A DNA stretch of 64,000 nt from Arthrobacter agilis. GTDB lineage: Bacteria > Actinomycetota > Actinomycetes > Actinomycetales > Micrococcaceae. The position numbers were made by a program, and so were the translations under genes. Where the stretch lies: assembly GCF_030816075.1 (NCBI RefSeq), contig NZ_JAUSXO010000001.1, positions 1,488,001 through 1,552,000 on the forward strand. The letters are read 5' to 3'. This document shows positions 8,443 through 16,765 of this stretch, in pieces; the stretch's first letter is position 1; every line of letters starts with the position of its first letter. The notes below the pieces were generated by a model. That model was not told the origin of the DNA, did not search any database, and worked only from the letters and a program-made list of their open reading frames with translations.

Positions 8443-9350
8443 GCATCGCCTCGCGCACCATCCCACCCGCCGTCGCCCCGCCCGCGGCGCTCCCCGCCCG
8501 AGGGACGGCCCTGGCCGGCCCCGGCCGGGTACGGCGCCGCCGGTGGCGGATCCGCCCCGGCATCCTGCTGGCCTCCGCGTTCCTCCTGTGGCTGGCCGTG
8601 GCGGTCCTGGCCCCGGGCCTCCTGGCATCCGCCGACCCGTACGCCGTGGATCCGGCCAAAAGCTTCCAGGCGCCCGGCGCCGCCGCCTGGTTCGGTACGG
8701 ACGATTCGGGTGCCGACAACTACACGCGGATCGTGCACGGTGCCGCCACGTCGCTGTACATCGGCGTCGGCGCGACGGCCATCGGCGTGATCGGCGGGAC
8801 GGCCATCGGCCTCCTCGCCGGGCTCAACGGACGATTCGTCGAGGCCTCCGTGATGCGGTTCCTCGACGTCACCCTCGCCATCCCCGAGATCCTGCTCGCG
8901 CTCGTGGTCATCGGCATCATCGGCGGCGGCACGGAGAACGCGATCCTCGCGATCGGGGCCGGCAGCATCGCCTACTACGCCCGGATCACGCGGGCGCAGG
9001 CGCACCTCGTCCGCCGGTCGGGCTACGTCGAGGCCGCCCGCACGCTCGGCCTCCCGGCCTGGCGGATCCTCCTGGCGCACACCGTGCCGAACGTCATCAA
9101 GCCCGTCCTCGTCCTCGCCACCATCGGCATCGGTTCGGCGATCGGGGCCGGCGCCTCCCTGAGCTTCCTCGGACTCGGGACACCGCCCCCCGCCCCCGAG
9201 TGGGGGGCGATGCTCTCCGCAGGCCGCAACTTCATCTCGAACGCACCCTGGATGATCACCTTCCCCGCCGCGTTCCTCGTGGCCACCGTGCTGTCCATCA
9301 CCGTGATCGGGCGCGAGCTCCGACGCCGTGCCGAAGGGAGGCTCGCATGA
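8439..9350 (+). CDS. ABC transporter permease, DppC/OppC type
   Basis: 303 residues. A Pro/Arg-rich cytoplasmic N-terminus (1-40) is followed by a first helix (ILLASAFLLWLAVAVLAPGLL), the short OppC N-terminal segment with WFGTDDSGADNYTRIVHGA, and about five further helices. The coupling loop EAARTLGLPAWRILLAHTVPN is typical. Its ATG overlaps the stop of the upstream permease (ATGA). It pairs with that permease to form the transmembrane pore. Confidence 0.9.
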   Translation: MSIASRTIPPAVAPPAALPARGTALAGPGRVRRRRWRIRPGILLASAFLLWLAVAVLAPGLLASADPYAVDPAKSFQAPGAAAWFGTDDSGADNYTRIVHGAATSLYIGVGATAIGVIGGTAIGLLAGLNGRFVEASVMRFLDVTLAIPEILLALVVIGIIGGGTENAILAIGAGSIAYYARITRAQAHLVRRSGYVEAARTLGLPAWRILLAHTVPNVIKPVLVLATIGIGSAIGAGASLSFLGLGTPPPAPEWGAMLSAGRNFISNAPWMITFPAAFLVATVLSITVIGRELRRRAEGRLA

Positions 9351-11095
9351 GCTCCACAGCCCTGACCGGCCCCACCGACTCCCCCGACTCCCCCGACTCC
9401 CCCGACGCGACGGGGGCGCTCGTGCCGGCCGCCCCCGTCGTCGAACTCGACGGACTCTCCGTGGGGTTCGGCCGCGGCGTCCACCGTCGGGAGGTCATCC
9501 ACGACCTCAGCCTGTCCATCCGGCCGGGCGAGTGCCTCGCGCTCGTCGGCGAGTCCGGATCCGGGAAATCCGTCACGGCCCGCACCCTCGTGGGACTCAC
9601 CGGTCCCGGCGCCCAGGTCCGGTCCCGCACCCAGCGCTTCAACGGCCAGGACGCCTCCACGTGGGGCGAACGCCAGTGGACCCGCATCCGAGGCAGGGAG
9701 GCAGGGTTCATCCTGCAGGACGCCCTGTCATCCCTCGACTCCCTGCGCACGGTGGGCGACGAGGTGGGAGAGGTCCTCCGCCTGCACGGCGACCTCGACC
9801 GGGGCGCCCGACGGACCCGCGTCGTCGAACTCCTCGCCTCCGTGGGCGTCCCCGATCCTGAGCTCCGGGCCGGCCAGTACCCGCACCAGTTGTCCGGCGG
9901 GCTCCGCCAGCGGGCCCTCATCGCCTCCGCGATCGCCGCGGACCCGGGCTTCCTCATCGCCGACGAACCCACGACGGCGCTGGACGCCACCATCGCGGCA
10001 CAGGTCCTCCGCCTGCTCGGCGGCCTGAAGGGCGGCAGGACGGCGATGCTCGTGGTCAGCCACGACCTCGCCGTCGTCGCGGACCTCGCCGACCGCGTCG
10101 CCGTCATGCGCGACGGCGTGATCGTCGAGGAGGGCAGCGTCGGGGCCGTCCTGCAGGACCCCCGCCACCCCTACACGCAAGGGCTGCTCGCGGCCATCCC
10201 GTCGCGGTCGTCCCGTGGACGGCGCCTCACGGTGACGGGCCGACCGGAACGCGGCGACGCGACGCCGTCCACCCCGTCCCGCGACGCGCCGAACCCGCCT
10301 GCCCCGCCTGCCCTGGCGGTCGAGGGACTCACCAAGGCCTTCCCCGGCCCCGGCGGCAGCAGTCGCACGGCGGTCGACGGCGTCTCCTTCACGCTGCCGG
10401 GAGGATCCACGCTGGGGATCGTCGGGGAGTCCGGGAGCGGCAAGAGCACTGTGGCACGCATCGCGCTGGGTGTCGAGGCACCCGACGCGGGTACCGTCCG
10501 CGTCCGCGGGCGCACGTGGGCCGAGCACCGGAGTACCCGGGACCTCGCAGCACGCCGCTCGGTGCAGATGATCTATCAGGACCCGCTGCAGTCGTTCGAT
10601 CCGCGGAAGACCGTGCGGCAGGTGATCGGACAGGCCGCCGCCGCTGCCGGCACCCCGCGGAACGCGCTGGCCGGTCGGGTCCTCGAACTGCTCGACCTCG
10701 TGGGCCTTCCGGCGGACAGGGCCCGCAGCCGTCCCCTCGAACTCTCGGGAGGCCAGCGCCAGCGCGTCGCCATCGCCCGCGCCCTGGCCGCCGAACCGGA
10801 GACCATCATCTGCGACGAGCCCGTCTCCGCGCTCGACATCACGGTGCAGGCCCGCATCCTCGACCTCCTGGCGGACCTCCAGGAGCGCTTCGGACTCAGC
10901 TACCTCTTCATCTCCCACGATCTCGGGGTGATCCAGCACGTCAGCCGTGAGGTGCTGGTGCTGAAGGACGGCGGTGTCCTCGACCACGGGTCCGTCGCCG
11001 GGGTCTTCGATAATCCCGCACACGAGTACACGCGCAGACTCATCAACGCCATCCCCGAACTCCCCGCCGCCCGGAAGGACATCCCCCGCTCATGA
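9347..11095 (+). CDS. ABC transporter double ATPase (DppD-DppF-type fusion)
   Basis: 582 residues containing two complete nucleotide-binding domains. Domain 1 (about 30-290) has Walker A GESGSGKS (68-75), signature LSGGLRQR and Walker B FLIADEPTTALD. Domain 2 (about 325-575) repeats GESGSGKS, LSGGQRQRVAIARAL and TIICDEPVSALD, and ends with the oligopeptide-transporter C-terminal extension (HEYTRRLINAIPEL). Family-5 importers often use two separate ATPases; here they are fused. The N-terminus has an in-frame 9-bp repeat coding Asp-Ser-Pro three times. Its ATG overlaps the preceding stop (ATGA). It powers uptake by the lipoprotein/permease system. Confidence 0.93.
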   Translation: MSSTALTGPTDSPDSPDSPDATGALVPAAPVVELDGLSVGFGRGVHRREVIHDLSLSIRPGECLALVGESGSGKSVTARTLVGLTGPGAQVRSRTQRFNGQDASTWGERQWTRIRGREAGFILQDALSSLDSLRTVGDEVGEVLRLHGDLDRGARRTRVVELLASVGVPDPELRAGQYPHQLSGGLRQRALIASAIAADPGFLIADEPTTALDATIAAQVLRLLGGLKGGRTAMLVVSHDLAVVADLADRVAVMRDGVIVEEGSVGAVLQDPRHPYTQGLLAAIPSRSSRGRRLTVTGRPERGDATPSTPSRDAPNPPAPPALAVEGLTKAFPGPGGSSRTAVDGVSFTLPGGSTLGIVGESGSGKSTVARIALGVEAPDAGTVRVRGRTWAEHRSTRDLAARRSVQMIYQDPLQSFDPRKTVRQVIGQAAAAAGTPRNALAGRVLELLDLVGLPADRARSRPLELSGGQRQRVAIARALAAEPETIICDEPVSALDITVQARILDLLADLQERFGLSYLFISHDLGVIQHVSREVLVLKDGGVLDHGSVAGVFDNPAHEYTRRLINAIPELPAARKDIPRS

Positions 11096-12552
11096 CACGC
11101 CAGATCGCCTTCAACCTCTTCGAGATGAACTGCGTGGGGCACATCTCCCACGGTCTCTGGGTCCACCCGGAGAACAACCGCCACCGCTTCAACGACCTCG
11201 ACTTCTGGGTGGAGACCGCGAAGCTGCTCGAGGCCGGGCTCTTCGACAGCGTCTTCCTCGCCGACGTGATCGGCACGTACGACGGGTACCGGGGCGGTCC
11301 CGAGACGGCCCTGCGCGAGGCCGTCCAGATCCCCAGCAACGATCCCCTGCTGGTCATCCCGGCGATGGCCGCCGTCACCGAACACCTGGGCTTCGCGGCC
11401 ACGTTCTCCACGACGTACGAGCCGCCGTTCGCCTTCGCGCGCCGCGCATCCACCCTCGACCACCTGACGAAGGGACGGTTCGGCTGGAACATCGTCACGT
11501 CCTACCTCCCCAACGCGGCCCGGAACTTCGGGCTGGCCGACGAGGTGGAGCACGACCAGCGCTACGCCATCGCGGACGAGTACCTCGACGTCCTGTACAA
11601 GCTGTGGGAGGGGTCCTGGGACGACGACGCGGTGATCGAGGACCGCGAGCGGCGCGTCTACACCGATCCGTCGAAGGTCCGGTACATCGACCACCGGGGC
11701 ACGCACTTCTCCGTCGCCGGGCCGCACCTGAGCGCCCCCTCCCTGCAGCGCACACCCGTCCTGTTCCAGGCGGGCAGCTCCGTCGCGGGGAAGGCGTTCG
11801 CCGCACGGCACGCCGAGGGCGTGTTCGTCGGGGGTCGGGATGCCGCGGCCTACCGGGATAACGTCGCGGACCTCCGTCGGCTGGCCGTCGCGAACGGCCG
11901 GGGCGCGGATCACATCAAGACGTTCGCGAGCGCCGTCGTCATCGTCGGCAGGACCTCCAAGGACGCCCAGCGGAAGGCGGACGAATACCGGCGCCTGTCC
12001 AGCGCCGAGGGCTACCTCGCGCACGCGGGCGGCGGGGGCATCGACCTCGCGGCGTACCGGCCGGACGAGGTGATCGACGACATCCTCGCCCGCGAGGACC
12101 GGCCCGGCCGCGACCGCCGGCCCAGCAACCGGCGCCACCCTGCGGGGACCACCGTCGGCGAGGCACTCGAGCGCATCACGCGCTTCGACCGGGGCCCCTT
12201 CGTAGCCATCGGGACCCCCACGGAGGTCGCCGACGAGATCGAGCGGTGGGTCGAGGGCACGGACCTCGACGGGTTCAACCTGCGGCAGTTCCTCACCCCG
12301 GGGACGGCCGAGGACTTCGTCGAACTCGTTGTCCCCGAACTGCAGAAGCGCGGGCTGTACCGCAGGTCGTACGAGGAATCGACGCTCCGCGAGCGCCTGT
12401 TCGGCCCCGGTACGACACGCCTCTTCGACCAGCACCCCGGTGCGCGCTACCGGAACGGCGCCAACCTCGGCGGCGAGGCTGCGACCCTCGCCGCGTCCCC
12501 GGCCGCCGGTGCTGCCGGAACGGCCGCACCCGCCAGCCCGTCCTACGCCTAG
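11092..12552 (+). CDS. FMN-dependent monooxygenase, NtaA/SnaA/DmoA (bacterial luciferase-like) family
   Basis: 486 residues, the full length of the NtaA-type subgroup. The N-terminal strand IAFNLFEMNCVGHISHGLW and the segments FDSVFLADVIGTYDGYRGG, TLDHLTKGRFGWNIVTSY and FQAGSSVAGKAFAARHAEGVFVGG are characteristic of this TIM-barrel family, which uses reduced FMN from a separate reductase to oxygenate substrates such as nitrilotriacetate, dimethyl sulfide or sulfone and EDTA. The C-terminus carries a low-complexity Ala/Pro tail (about residues 463-486). The ATG overlaps the ATPase stop (ATGA), tying the enzyme to import. No flavin reductase gene is in the operon. With a SAM-type leader, an organosulfur substrate is the best guess. 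Confidence 0.9.
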   Translation: MTRQIAFNLFEMNCVGHISHGLWVHPENNRHRFNDLDFWVETAKLLEAGLFDSVFLADVIGTYDGYRGGPETALREAVQIPSNDPLLVIPAMAAVTEHLGFAATFSTTYEPPFAFARRASTLDHLTKGRFGWNIVTSYLPNAARNFGLADEVEHDQRYAIADEYLDVLYKLWEGSWDDDAVIEDRERRVYTDPSKVRYIDHRGTHFSVAGPHLSAPSLQRTPVLFQAGSSVAGKAFAARHAEGVFVGGRDAAAYRDNVADLRRLAVANGRGADHIKTFASAVVIVGRTSKDAQRKADEYRRLSSAEGYLAHAGGGGIDLAAYRPDEVIDDILAREDRPGRDRRPSNRRHPAGTTVGEALERITRFDRGPFVAIGTPTEVADEIERWVEGTDLDGFNLRQFLTPGTAEDFVELVVPELQKRGLYRRSYEESTLRERLFGPGTTRLFDQHPGARYRNGANLGGEAATLAASPAAGAAGTAAPASPSYA

Positions 12553-12561
12553 GAGTACGCC

Positions 12562-13842
12562 ATGTCCACGACCACCATCGATCCGGCCCGGACGGGCGAC
12601 CCCGCACCGCAGGGCGTCCCACCCTCGACGGCGTCGCTCCGGGAGCGGTTCCGCCCCCTGTTCGACGCCGTCGCTGCAGGAGCGGCACGCCGGGAGCAGG
12701 ACCGCGTGCTGCCCTTCGACGAGGTGGCGGCCCTCAAGGAGGCGGGGTTCGGCGCCCTGCGCGTCCCCGTGGAGTACGGCGGGTCGGGAGCGTCACTGCG
12801 CCAGCTCTTCACCCTCCTCACCGACCTGGCCGTGGCCGATTCGAATCTCACGCAGCTGTGGCGCGGCCATTTCGCGTACGTCGAGGGGACGCTGCTCCAG
12901 CCGCCGTCGGCGCATCGGGACCGATGGCTCTTCGACATCGCGGCGGGAACGATGATCGGCAACGCCTCGAGCGAGCTCACCGGCATATCGCTGCGCGACA
13001 TCCGCACGACCCTGACCTCCCCGAGCGCCCAGGACGGCGCGCTGACGCTCACAGGCAGCAAGTACTACAGCACCGGCAGCCTGTACGCAGACTGGATCGC
13101 CGGCAGCGCGGTGCGCGACGGCGAGCGCGTCGGGTACGCGGTGCGGGCCACGGCTCCCGGCGTGGAGCGGATCGACGACTGGGACGGCTTCGGCCAGCGG
13201 CTGACCGGCAGCGGGACCACCCATTTCACGGAGGTGCGCGTGGATCCGCGGAACGTGCGCCCGTTCTCACCTGACGCACCGAGCCACGTGCCCGCGTTCT
13301 TCCAGCTGGTGCTGGTCGCATCGCTCGCCGGTATCGCCCGGGCCGCTGCGCAGGACGCGGCGGCATTCGTCCGGCCCCGCACGCGGTCCTACGTCAACGC
13401 ACCGACGCCGCTGCCGCGCGAGGACCCGCAGGTGCTGCAGGTGGTGGGTGAGCTGACCGGGCGCGCCTTCGCGGCGGACGCCGTCGTGCTGGCCGCCGCC
13501 GACCTCCTGGACTCCGCCTACGAGGCGCTCCACGCGGACCGTCCGGCGCCCGGTCGGGAGGAGGACGGCACCCCGGCGCCGAGCGCGGCCCGGCCTGCGG
13601 TCGACGCCGCCGACATCGCGGTCAGCCAGGCGCAGCTGGTCGCCGTCGACCAGGCGCTGACCGCGGCCACCCAGCTGTTCGAGGTCGGCGGGGCGTCGGC
13701 GACGTCCACCGGGCGGGCGCTGGATCGGCACTGGCGCAATGCGCGGACCATCTCCTCGCACAACCCCGCCATCTACAAGGCCCGGTCCGTGGGCCACTGG
13801 GCCGTCCACGGGGAGCGTGAACCGCAACCGGGACAGGCCTGA
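12562..13842 (+). CDS. Acyl-CoA dehydrogenase-fold flavin monooxygenase, DszC/SfnB-like
   Basis: 426 residues with the acyl-CoA dehydrogenase fold. The N-terminal helical domain includes FGALRVPVEYGGSGASLRQL. The middle beta domain has FRGNASSEL-like flavin contact (IGNASSELTG) and LTGSKYYSTGSLYADWI. The C-terminal helical bundle ends in ARTISSHNPAIYKARSVGHW. The last stretch, with His-Asn-Pro near the end and no catalytic Glu for dehydrogenation, is typical of DszC, SfnB and related flavin monooxygenases in sulfur acquisition. GGAG of the TAGGAG around the previous stop serves as ribosome site, 10 bases from the ATG. It is the last gene of the operon and probably works with the NtaA-type enzyme in sequential oxidation of one imported compound (inference). 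Confidence 0.85.
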   Translation: MSTTTIDPARTGDPAPQGVPPSTASLRERFRPLFDAVAAGAARREQDRVLPFDEVAALKEAGFGALRVPVEYGGSGASLRQLFTLLTDLAVADSNLTQLWRGHFAYVEGTLLQPPSAHRDRWLFDIAAGTMIGNASSELTGISLRDIRTTLTSPSAQDGALTLTGSKYYSTGSLYADWIAGSAVRDGERVGYAVRATAPGVERIDDWDGFGQRLTGSGTTHFTEVRVDPRNVRPFSPDAPSHVPAFFQLVLVASLAGIARAAAQDAAAFVRPRTRSYVNAPTPLPREDPQVLQVVGELTGRAFAADAVVLAAADLLDSAYEALHADRPAPGREEDGTPAPSAARPAVDAADIAVSQAQLVAVDQALTAATQLFEVGGASATSTGRALDRHWRNARTISSHNPAIYKARSVGHWAVHGEREPQPGQA

Positions 13843-13889
13843 CGCGGTCCCGAGCGTCGTGGGTGCCGGCGGGGGCTAGCGTGGGCACC

Positions 13890-14462
13890 ATGACGCATGA
13901 GTTCCGGTACGACGTCGAGATCCTGCACCTGCTCGTGTCTCCCGCGCACGCCTACTTCGGCCGTGCCCGGGACGGCGCGGCTGACGTGGCCACCACCGAC
14001 GCCGAGACGGTGGAGGTCGTGGCCGGCAAGGGGATCGTCGGTGACCGCTTCTTCGGGAAGGCGGCGCACATGGACGCGGCGGTGACCCTGTTCGCCATCG
14101 AGTCCCTCGAAGCCATCGCCGCCGGGCTCGGGGTCGCGCCCTTCGATCCGCTGCTCCCCCGCCGCAACGTGGTGCTGCGCGGCGCCGAGCTGGTTCCGCT
14201 CATCGGGCACGGGTTCGTCCTGGAGTCCGCAGGCTCGGCCGTCGCCTTCCACGGGGGCCGGCACGCCCACCCCTGCGCGTGGATGGACCGGGTCCTGGCG
14301 CCCGGCGCCCACAAGGCGATGCGTGGACGCGGTGGGCTGCGGTGCCGTCCGGTCGGCAGCGGGACCCTCCACCGCGGCCCGGCGGTGCTCGTCAGCCCCG
14401 TGGAGCTGGATCCGGCCCGAGCGGCCCACGCCTCCGTCCTGCAGCCCTCGCGCCTGCCCTGA
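13890..14462 (+). CDS. MOSC domain protein
   Basis: 190 residues. The MOSC core is visible: VEVVAGKGIVGDRFFG at about residues 43-58, AVTLFAIESLEAIA, and RRNVVLRGAELVPLIGHGFVL with the Arg-Asn-Val signature. MOSC proteins bind sulfur- or molybdenum-cofactor-related ligands and include mARC-type enzymes and sulfur carriers. The conserved Cys at PCAWMD (about residue 130) is retained. It lies 47 bases after the flavoenzyme gene and may be cotranscribed, which would fit a sulfur theme. ATG at 13890 was chosen because the domain begins right after it; an in-frame ATG at 13863 lies in the intergenic stretch. Confidence 0.82.
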   Translation: MTHEFRYDVEILHLLVSPAHAYFGRARDGAADVATTDAETVEVVAGKGIVGDRFFGKAAHMDAAVTLFAIESLEAIAAGLGVAPFDPLLPRRNVVLRGAELVPLIGHGFVLESAGSAVAFHGGRHAHPCAWMDRVLAPGAHKAMRGRGGLRCRPVGSGTLHRGPAVLVSPVELDPARAAHASVLQPSRLP

Positions 14463-14486
14463 ACCGCCCGGGCCCCCGGCAGGAGA

Positions 14487-14571
14487 GCCGGCGTGGGATC
14501 AGGGCCGGCGTGGAAGCAGGACCGGCGCGGAAGCAGGACCGGCGCGGAAGCAGGACCGGCGCGGAATCACC
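14487..14571 (+). repeat. Five tandem copies of a 17-bp repeat
   Basis: Units at 14487-14503, 14504-14520, 14521-14537, 14538-14554 and 14555-14571 follow the pattern RCCGGCGYGGAAGCAGG. Copies 3 and 4 are identical; copies 1, 2 and 5 differ by a few bases. The array lies in the 236-bp gap between the MOSC gene and an AraC-type regulator, about 130 bases upstream of the regulator's start. There are no spacers. Confidence 0.9.
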
Positions 14572-14698
14572 CGCACTAGGTGATACGGCGGAGCCTGCCT
14601 CCCCTTCACCATGGGGTATCGGTGACGGCACGGACTCCGCCAGGCGGTGCTCCCGTGCCGCAGCACGGGCGGCGGGACGTCCGGGAGGGAGGGCACCT

Positions 14699-15673
14699 AT
14701 GCCGGCACATCCGGGCACCGGCGTCCTGCCGTCCCGACGGCCCGGCGGGCCCCCTCATCACCTCGGTTCCGGCCCCTCCGGGCCCTCCGGCCCGTCGGGT
14801 GCTGCCGTCGGGCGGCTCTCCCCTCCCGCCCGTCGGAGCGCCGCGGCGCCCACGGAACGCCGGACGGTCGTCGGTGACGTGACGCTCGCGTACCTCCCCG
14901 TGGCACCCGAGACGCCGCTGCAGCTCGCCGCCGCGGAAGGCACTGCGCAGGCGGTCATCATCCTCTCCGGGTCCGTCGCCCTCCGGGGTCGCCGTGGCCC
15001 GATGGTGCCCGTGGATCGAGGTGCTGTCGCCGCCGCAGCAGGAGCACTGACCCTGGACGGCGGCGGCCCCGCGGCGATGCTGCGCCTCACGCTTCCCCTG
15101 AACGTGCTCTCCCGGCGCGGCGTCCGCCTGCCCGGCGGTGTGGCGAGGAGCTGCGCGGACGGCGCACTCCTCGCGCCGCTCCGCGAGTTCGCCTATGCCC
15201 TGCACCGTGCCCCTCCGCTGGCCCCCCTCGACGCCGCACGCGCAGCGGAGCGGAGCCTCGTCGAACTCCTCGTCGGGACGCTGCTCGAAGCCGACCCGCC
15301 GAGTATGGACAGCGCCGCCCTCCGCGGGATCCTCAGGACCCGCGCTGCCGCGATCGTCCAGCGCCGGTTCACCGACCCGGCGCTCCGCCCCCGCCTGGTG
15401 GCGCTCGAGCTCAACGTCTCGCTGCGCCACCTGCAGCGCAGCTTCGAGGGGTCGGGCACCACGATCGCGCTCGAGATCCGCCGGGCCAGGAGCGACTACG
15501 CGGCGGCCCTCATCGACACCCTGACGGGCCCGGACCGGAGCGACCGCCGCATCGCCGCCCGTGCCGGTTTCACCTCCGCGGGCCAGCTACGTGCTGCTTT
15601 CGACGACCGCTTCGGCATGCCCACGTCCTCCTACCGGATGCTCGCCCCGACGCAGGTCCTGCCCTCGGCGTGA
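14699..15673 (+). CDS. AraC-family transcriptional regulator
   Basis: 324 residues. The first 60 are low-complexity Gly/Ser/Pro/Arg (GSGPSGPSGPSG). Residues about 65-205 form a diverged effector or dimerisation domain of AraC-binding-like type (VIILSGSVALRG). The C-terminal AraC-type double helix-turn-helix is at about 210-318: LVALELNVSLRHLQRSFEG in the first motif, RIAARAGFTSAGQLRAAFDDRFGMPTSSYR in the second. ATG at 14699 follows an exceptionally strong GGGAGGGAGGG. The frame is open farther upstream through the tandem repeat, but that part is not protein-like. Its 3' end overlaps the convergent regulator by 87 bases. The ligand is unknown; targets may be the organosulfur operon or the YcaO locus. 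Confidence 0.85.
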   Translation: MPAHPGTGVLPSRRPGGPPHHLGSGPSGPSGPSGAAVGRLSPPARRSAAAPTERRTVVGDVTLAYLPVAPETPLQLAAAEGTAQAVIILSGSVALRGRRGPMVPVDRGAVAAAAGALTLDGGGPAAMLRLTLPLNVLSRRGVRLPGGVARSCADGALLAPLREFAYALHRAPPLAPLDAARAAERSLVELLVGTLLEADPPSMDSAALRGILRTRAAAIVQRRFTDPALRPRLVALELNVSLRHLQRSFEGSGTTIALEIRRARSDYAAALIDTLTGPDRSDRRIAARAGFTSAGQLRAAFDDRFGMPTSSYRMLAPTQVLPSA

Positions 15674-16621
15674 CACGTCGGCGCCCACCCCCAGGGTGCG
15701 CCGCAGTTCCGACGGCGGGACGCCGAACCTCGACCTGACGCGGGAGCGCAGTTCGAAGGCCGAGGAGAATCCCGACCGTCGGGCGATCTCGTTCACGGTC
15801 AGCTCACGTGACGCCGGAGCGGACAGCAGCATGCAGGCGTTGTCGGTGCGTCGCTGGCTGATCTCCGCGGCGATGCTCGTCCCGCTGCCCTCGAACGCGC
15901 GCTGGAGGTGGCGCAGCGACACCCCGGCGACCTCCGCGACCGCCGCCGGAGTCAGCAGCGGGTCGCTGAAGGATTCGTCGATGAGGTCGATCGCCGCCCG
16001 GCGCAGGCGCCACCGTTGGTCCGCCCGAGGATCGGCATCACCGAGCCCGTCTCCGTAGACGGCGACAAGGAGGTTCTCGAGCACCCGCGCCGCCACCACG
16101 GTACTGACGGCGTTCCGTCCGTCCTGCGCGTCGATGAGGGCGGATGCGAAGGCCGCCACGGGTCCCGCGAGCGCACCGCGCCTGATGAGGCACTCACCGA
16201 CCCGCAGGTCCACCCCGCGCTGCCGGAGGCGGGCTGACGGCACGAGGAGGTGGATCCAGCGGGTGGGGACGCTGCTCTCGAGCACGAGATCGATCGGCTC
16301 CGTGAGGATGAGCGCCTCCCCCTGCTGCAGGGGGACGCCGGCGGATCCGGCGGGAGCGACGCGCGCACGTCCCCGCGCCGCGAAACCCACGTACGTCATC
16401 CCGCGCAGGCCCACGGAGGCCGCGGTCACCCTGAGCGCGGTCTGCGTGGTTGTGGCGGCCACCATGCCGCCGACCGCCTTCGCCCGGACCGTCACGTCCG
16501 GATCGTCACCGTGGACGGGCGACAGGGACAGCCCGTCGACGCCGGGGCACACCCAGCGTCCGCCGCTCGCCGGCACGAAGGTCACACCCTCCAGCACCTC
16601 CGCTGGCACATCACCCGGCAT
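15587..16621 (-). CDS. AraC-family transcriptional regulator
   Basis: 344 residues. The N-terminal effector domain (about 1-205) has LQQGEALILTEPIDLVLES and VPTRWIHLLVPSARLRQRG, as in AraC-binding-domain-like regulators. The C-terminal double helix-turn-helix has VAEVAGVSLRHLQRAFEGSG and EIARRSGFSSAFELRSRVRSRFGVPPSELRR. The helix pair is strikingly like that of the convergent neighbour (SLRHLQRxFEGSGT), so the two are probably paralogs. Past the domain it has a 30-residue Arg/Gly-rich tail that lies within the neighbour's coding 3' end. The ATG at 16621 is preceded by GGGAG. It lies downstream of the YcaO/NodB pair on the same strand, 144 bases away, and could be the last gene of that unit. 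Confidence 0.83.
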   Translation of the reverse strand: MPGDVPAEVLEGVTFVPASGGRWVCPGVDGLSLSPVHGDDPDVTVRAKAVGGMVAATTTQTALRVTAASVGLRGMTYVGFAARGRARVAPAGSAGVPLQQGEALILTEPIDLVLESSVPTRWIHLLVPSARLRQRGVDLRVGECLIRRGALAGPVAAFASALIDAQDGRNAVSTVVAARVLENLLVAVYGDGLGDADPRADQRWRLRRAAIDLIDESFSDPLLTPAAVAEVAGVSLRHLQRAFEGSGTSIAAEISQRRTDNACMLLSAPASRELTVNEIARRSGFSSAFELRSRVRSRFGVPPSELRRTLGVGADVSRRGQDLRRGEHPVGGRGHAEAVVESST

Positions 16622-16765
16622 ACCCGCCCCGTCTCCCGTTCCTTCGCCGGTCCGTCTGCTCCCTTGCCGTGCTCTCCGCCGAACCGGTTCCTCGATTCTG
16701 CGCGATCGGCGCGACGGTGGCGATGGCCGTCCGTCCCGGTGACCGGATCGGACGCCCGACCGGCA

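Noticed and set aside
9372-9410. CCCCGACTC tandem repeat as a regulatory element
   Set aside because: It is an in-frame 9-bp repeat coding Asp-Ser-Pro at the N-terminus of the fused ATPase, best explained as a disordered linker.
14487-14571. CRISPR array
   Set aside because: The five 17-bp units are directly contiguous without spacers and no cas gene is near.
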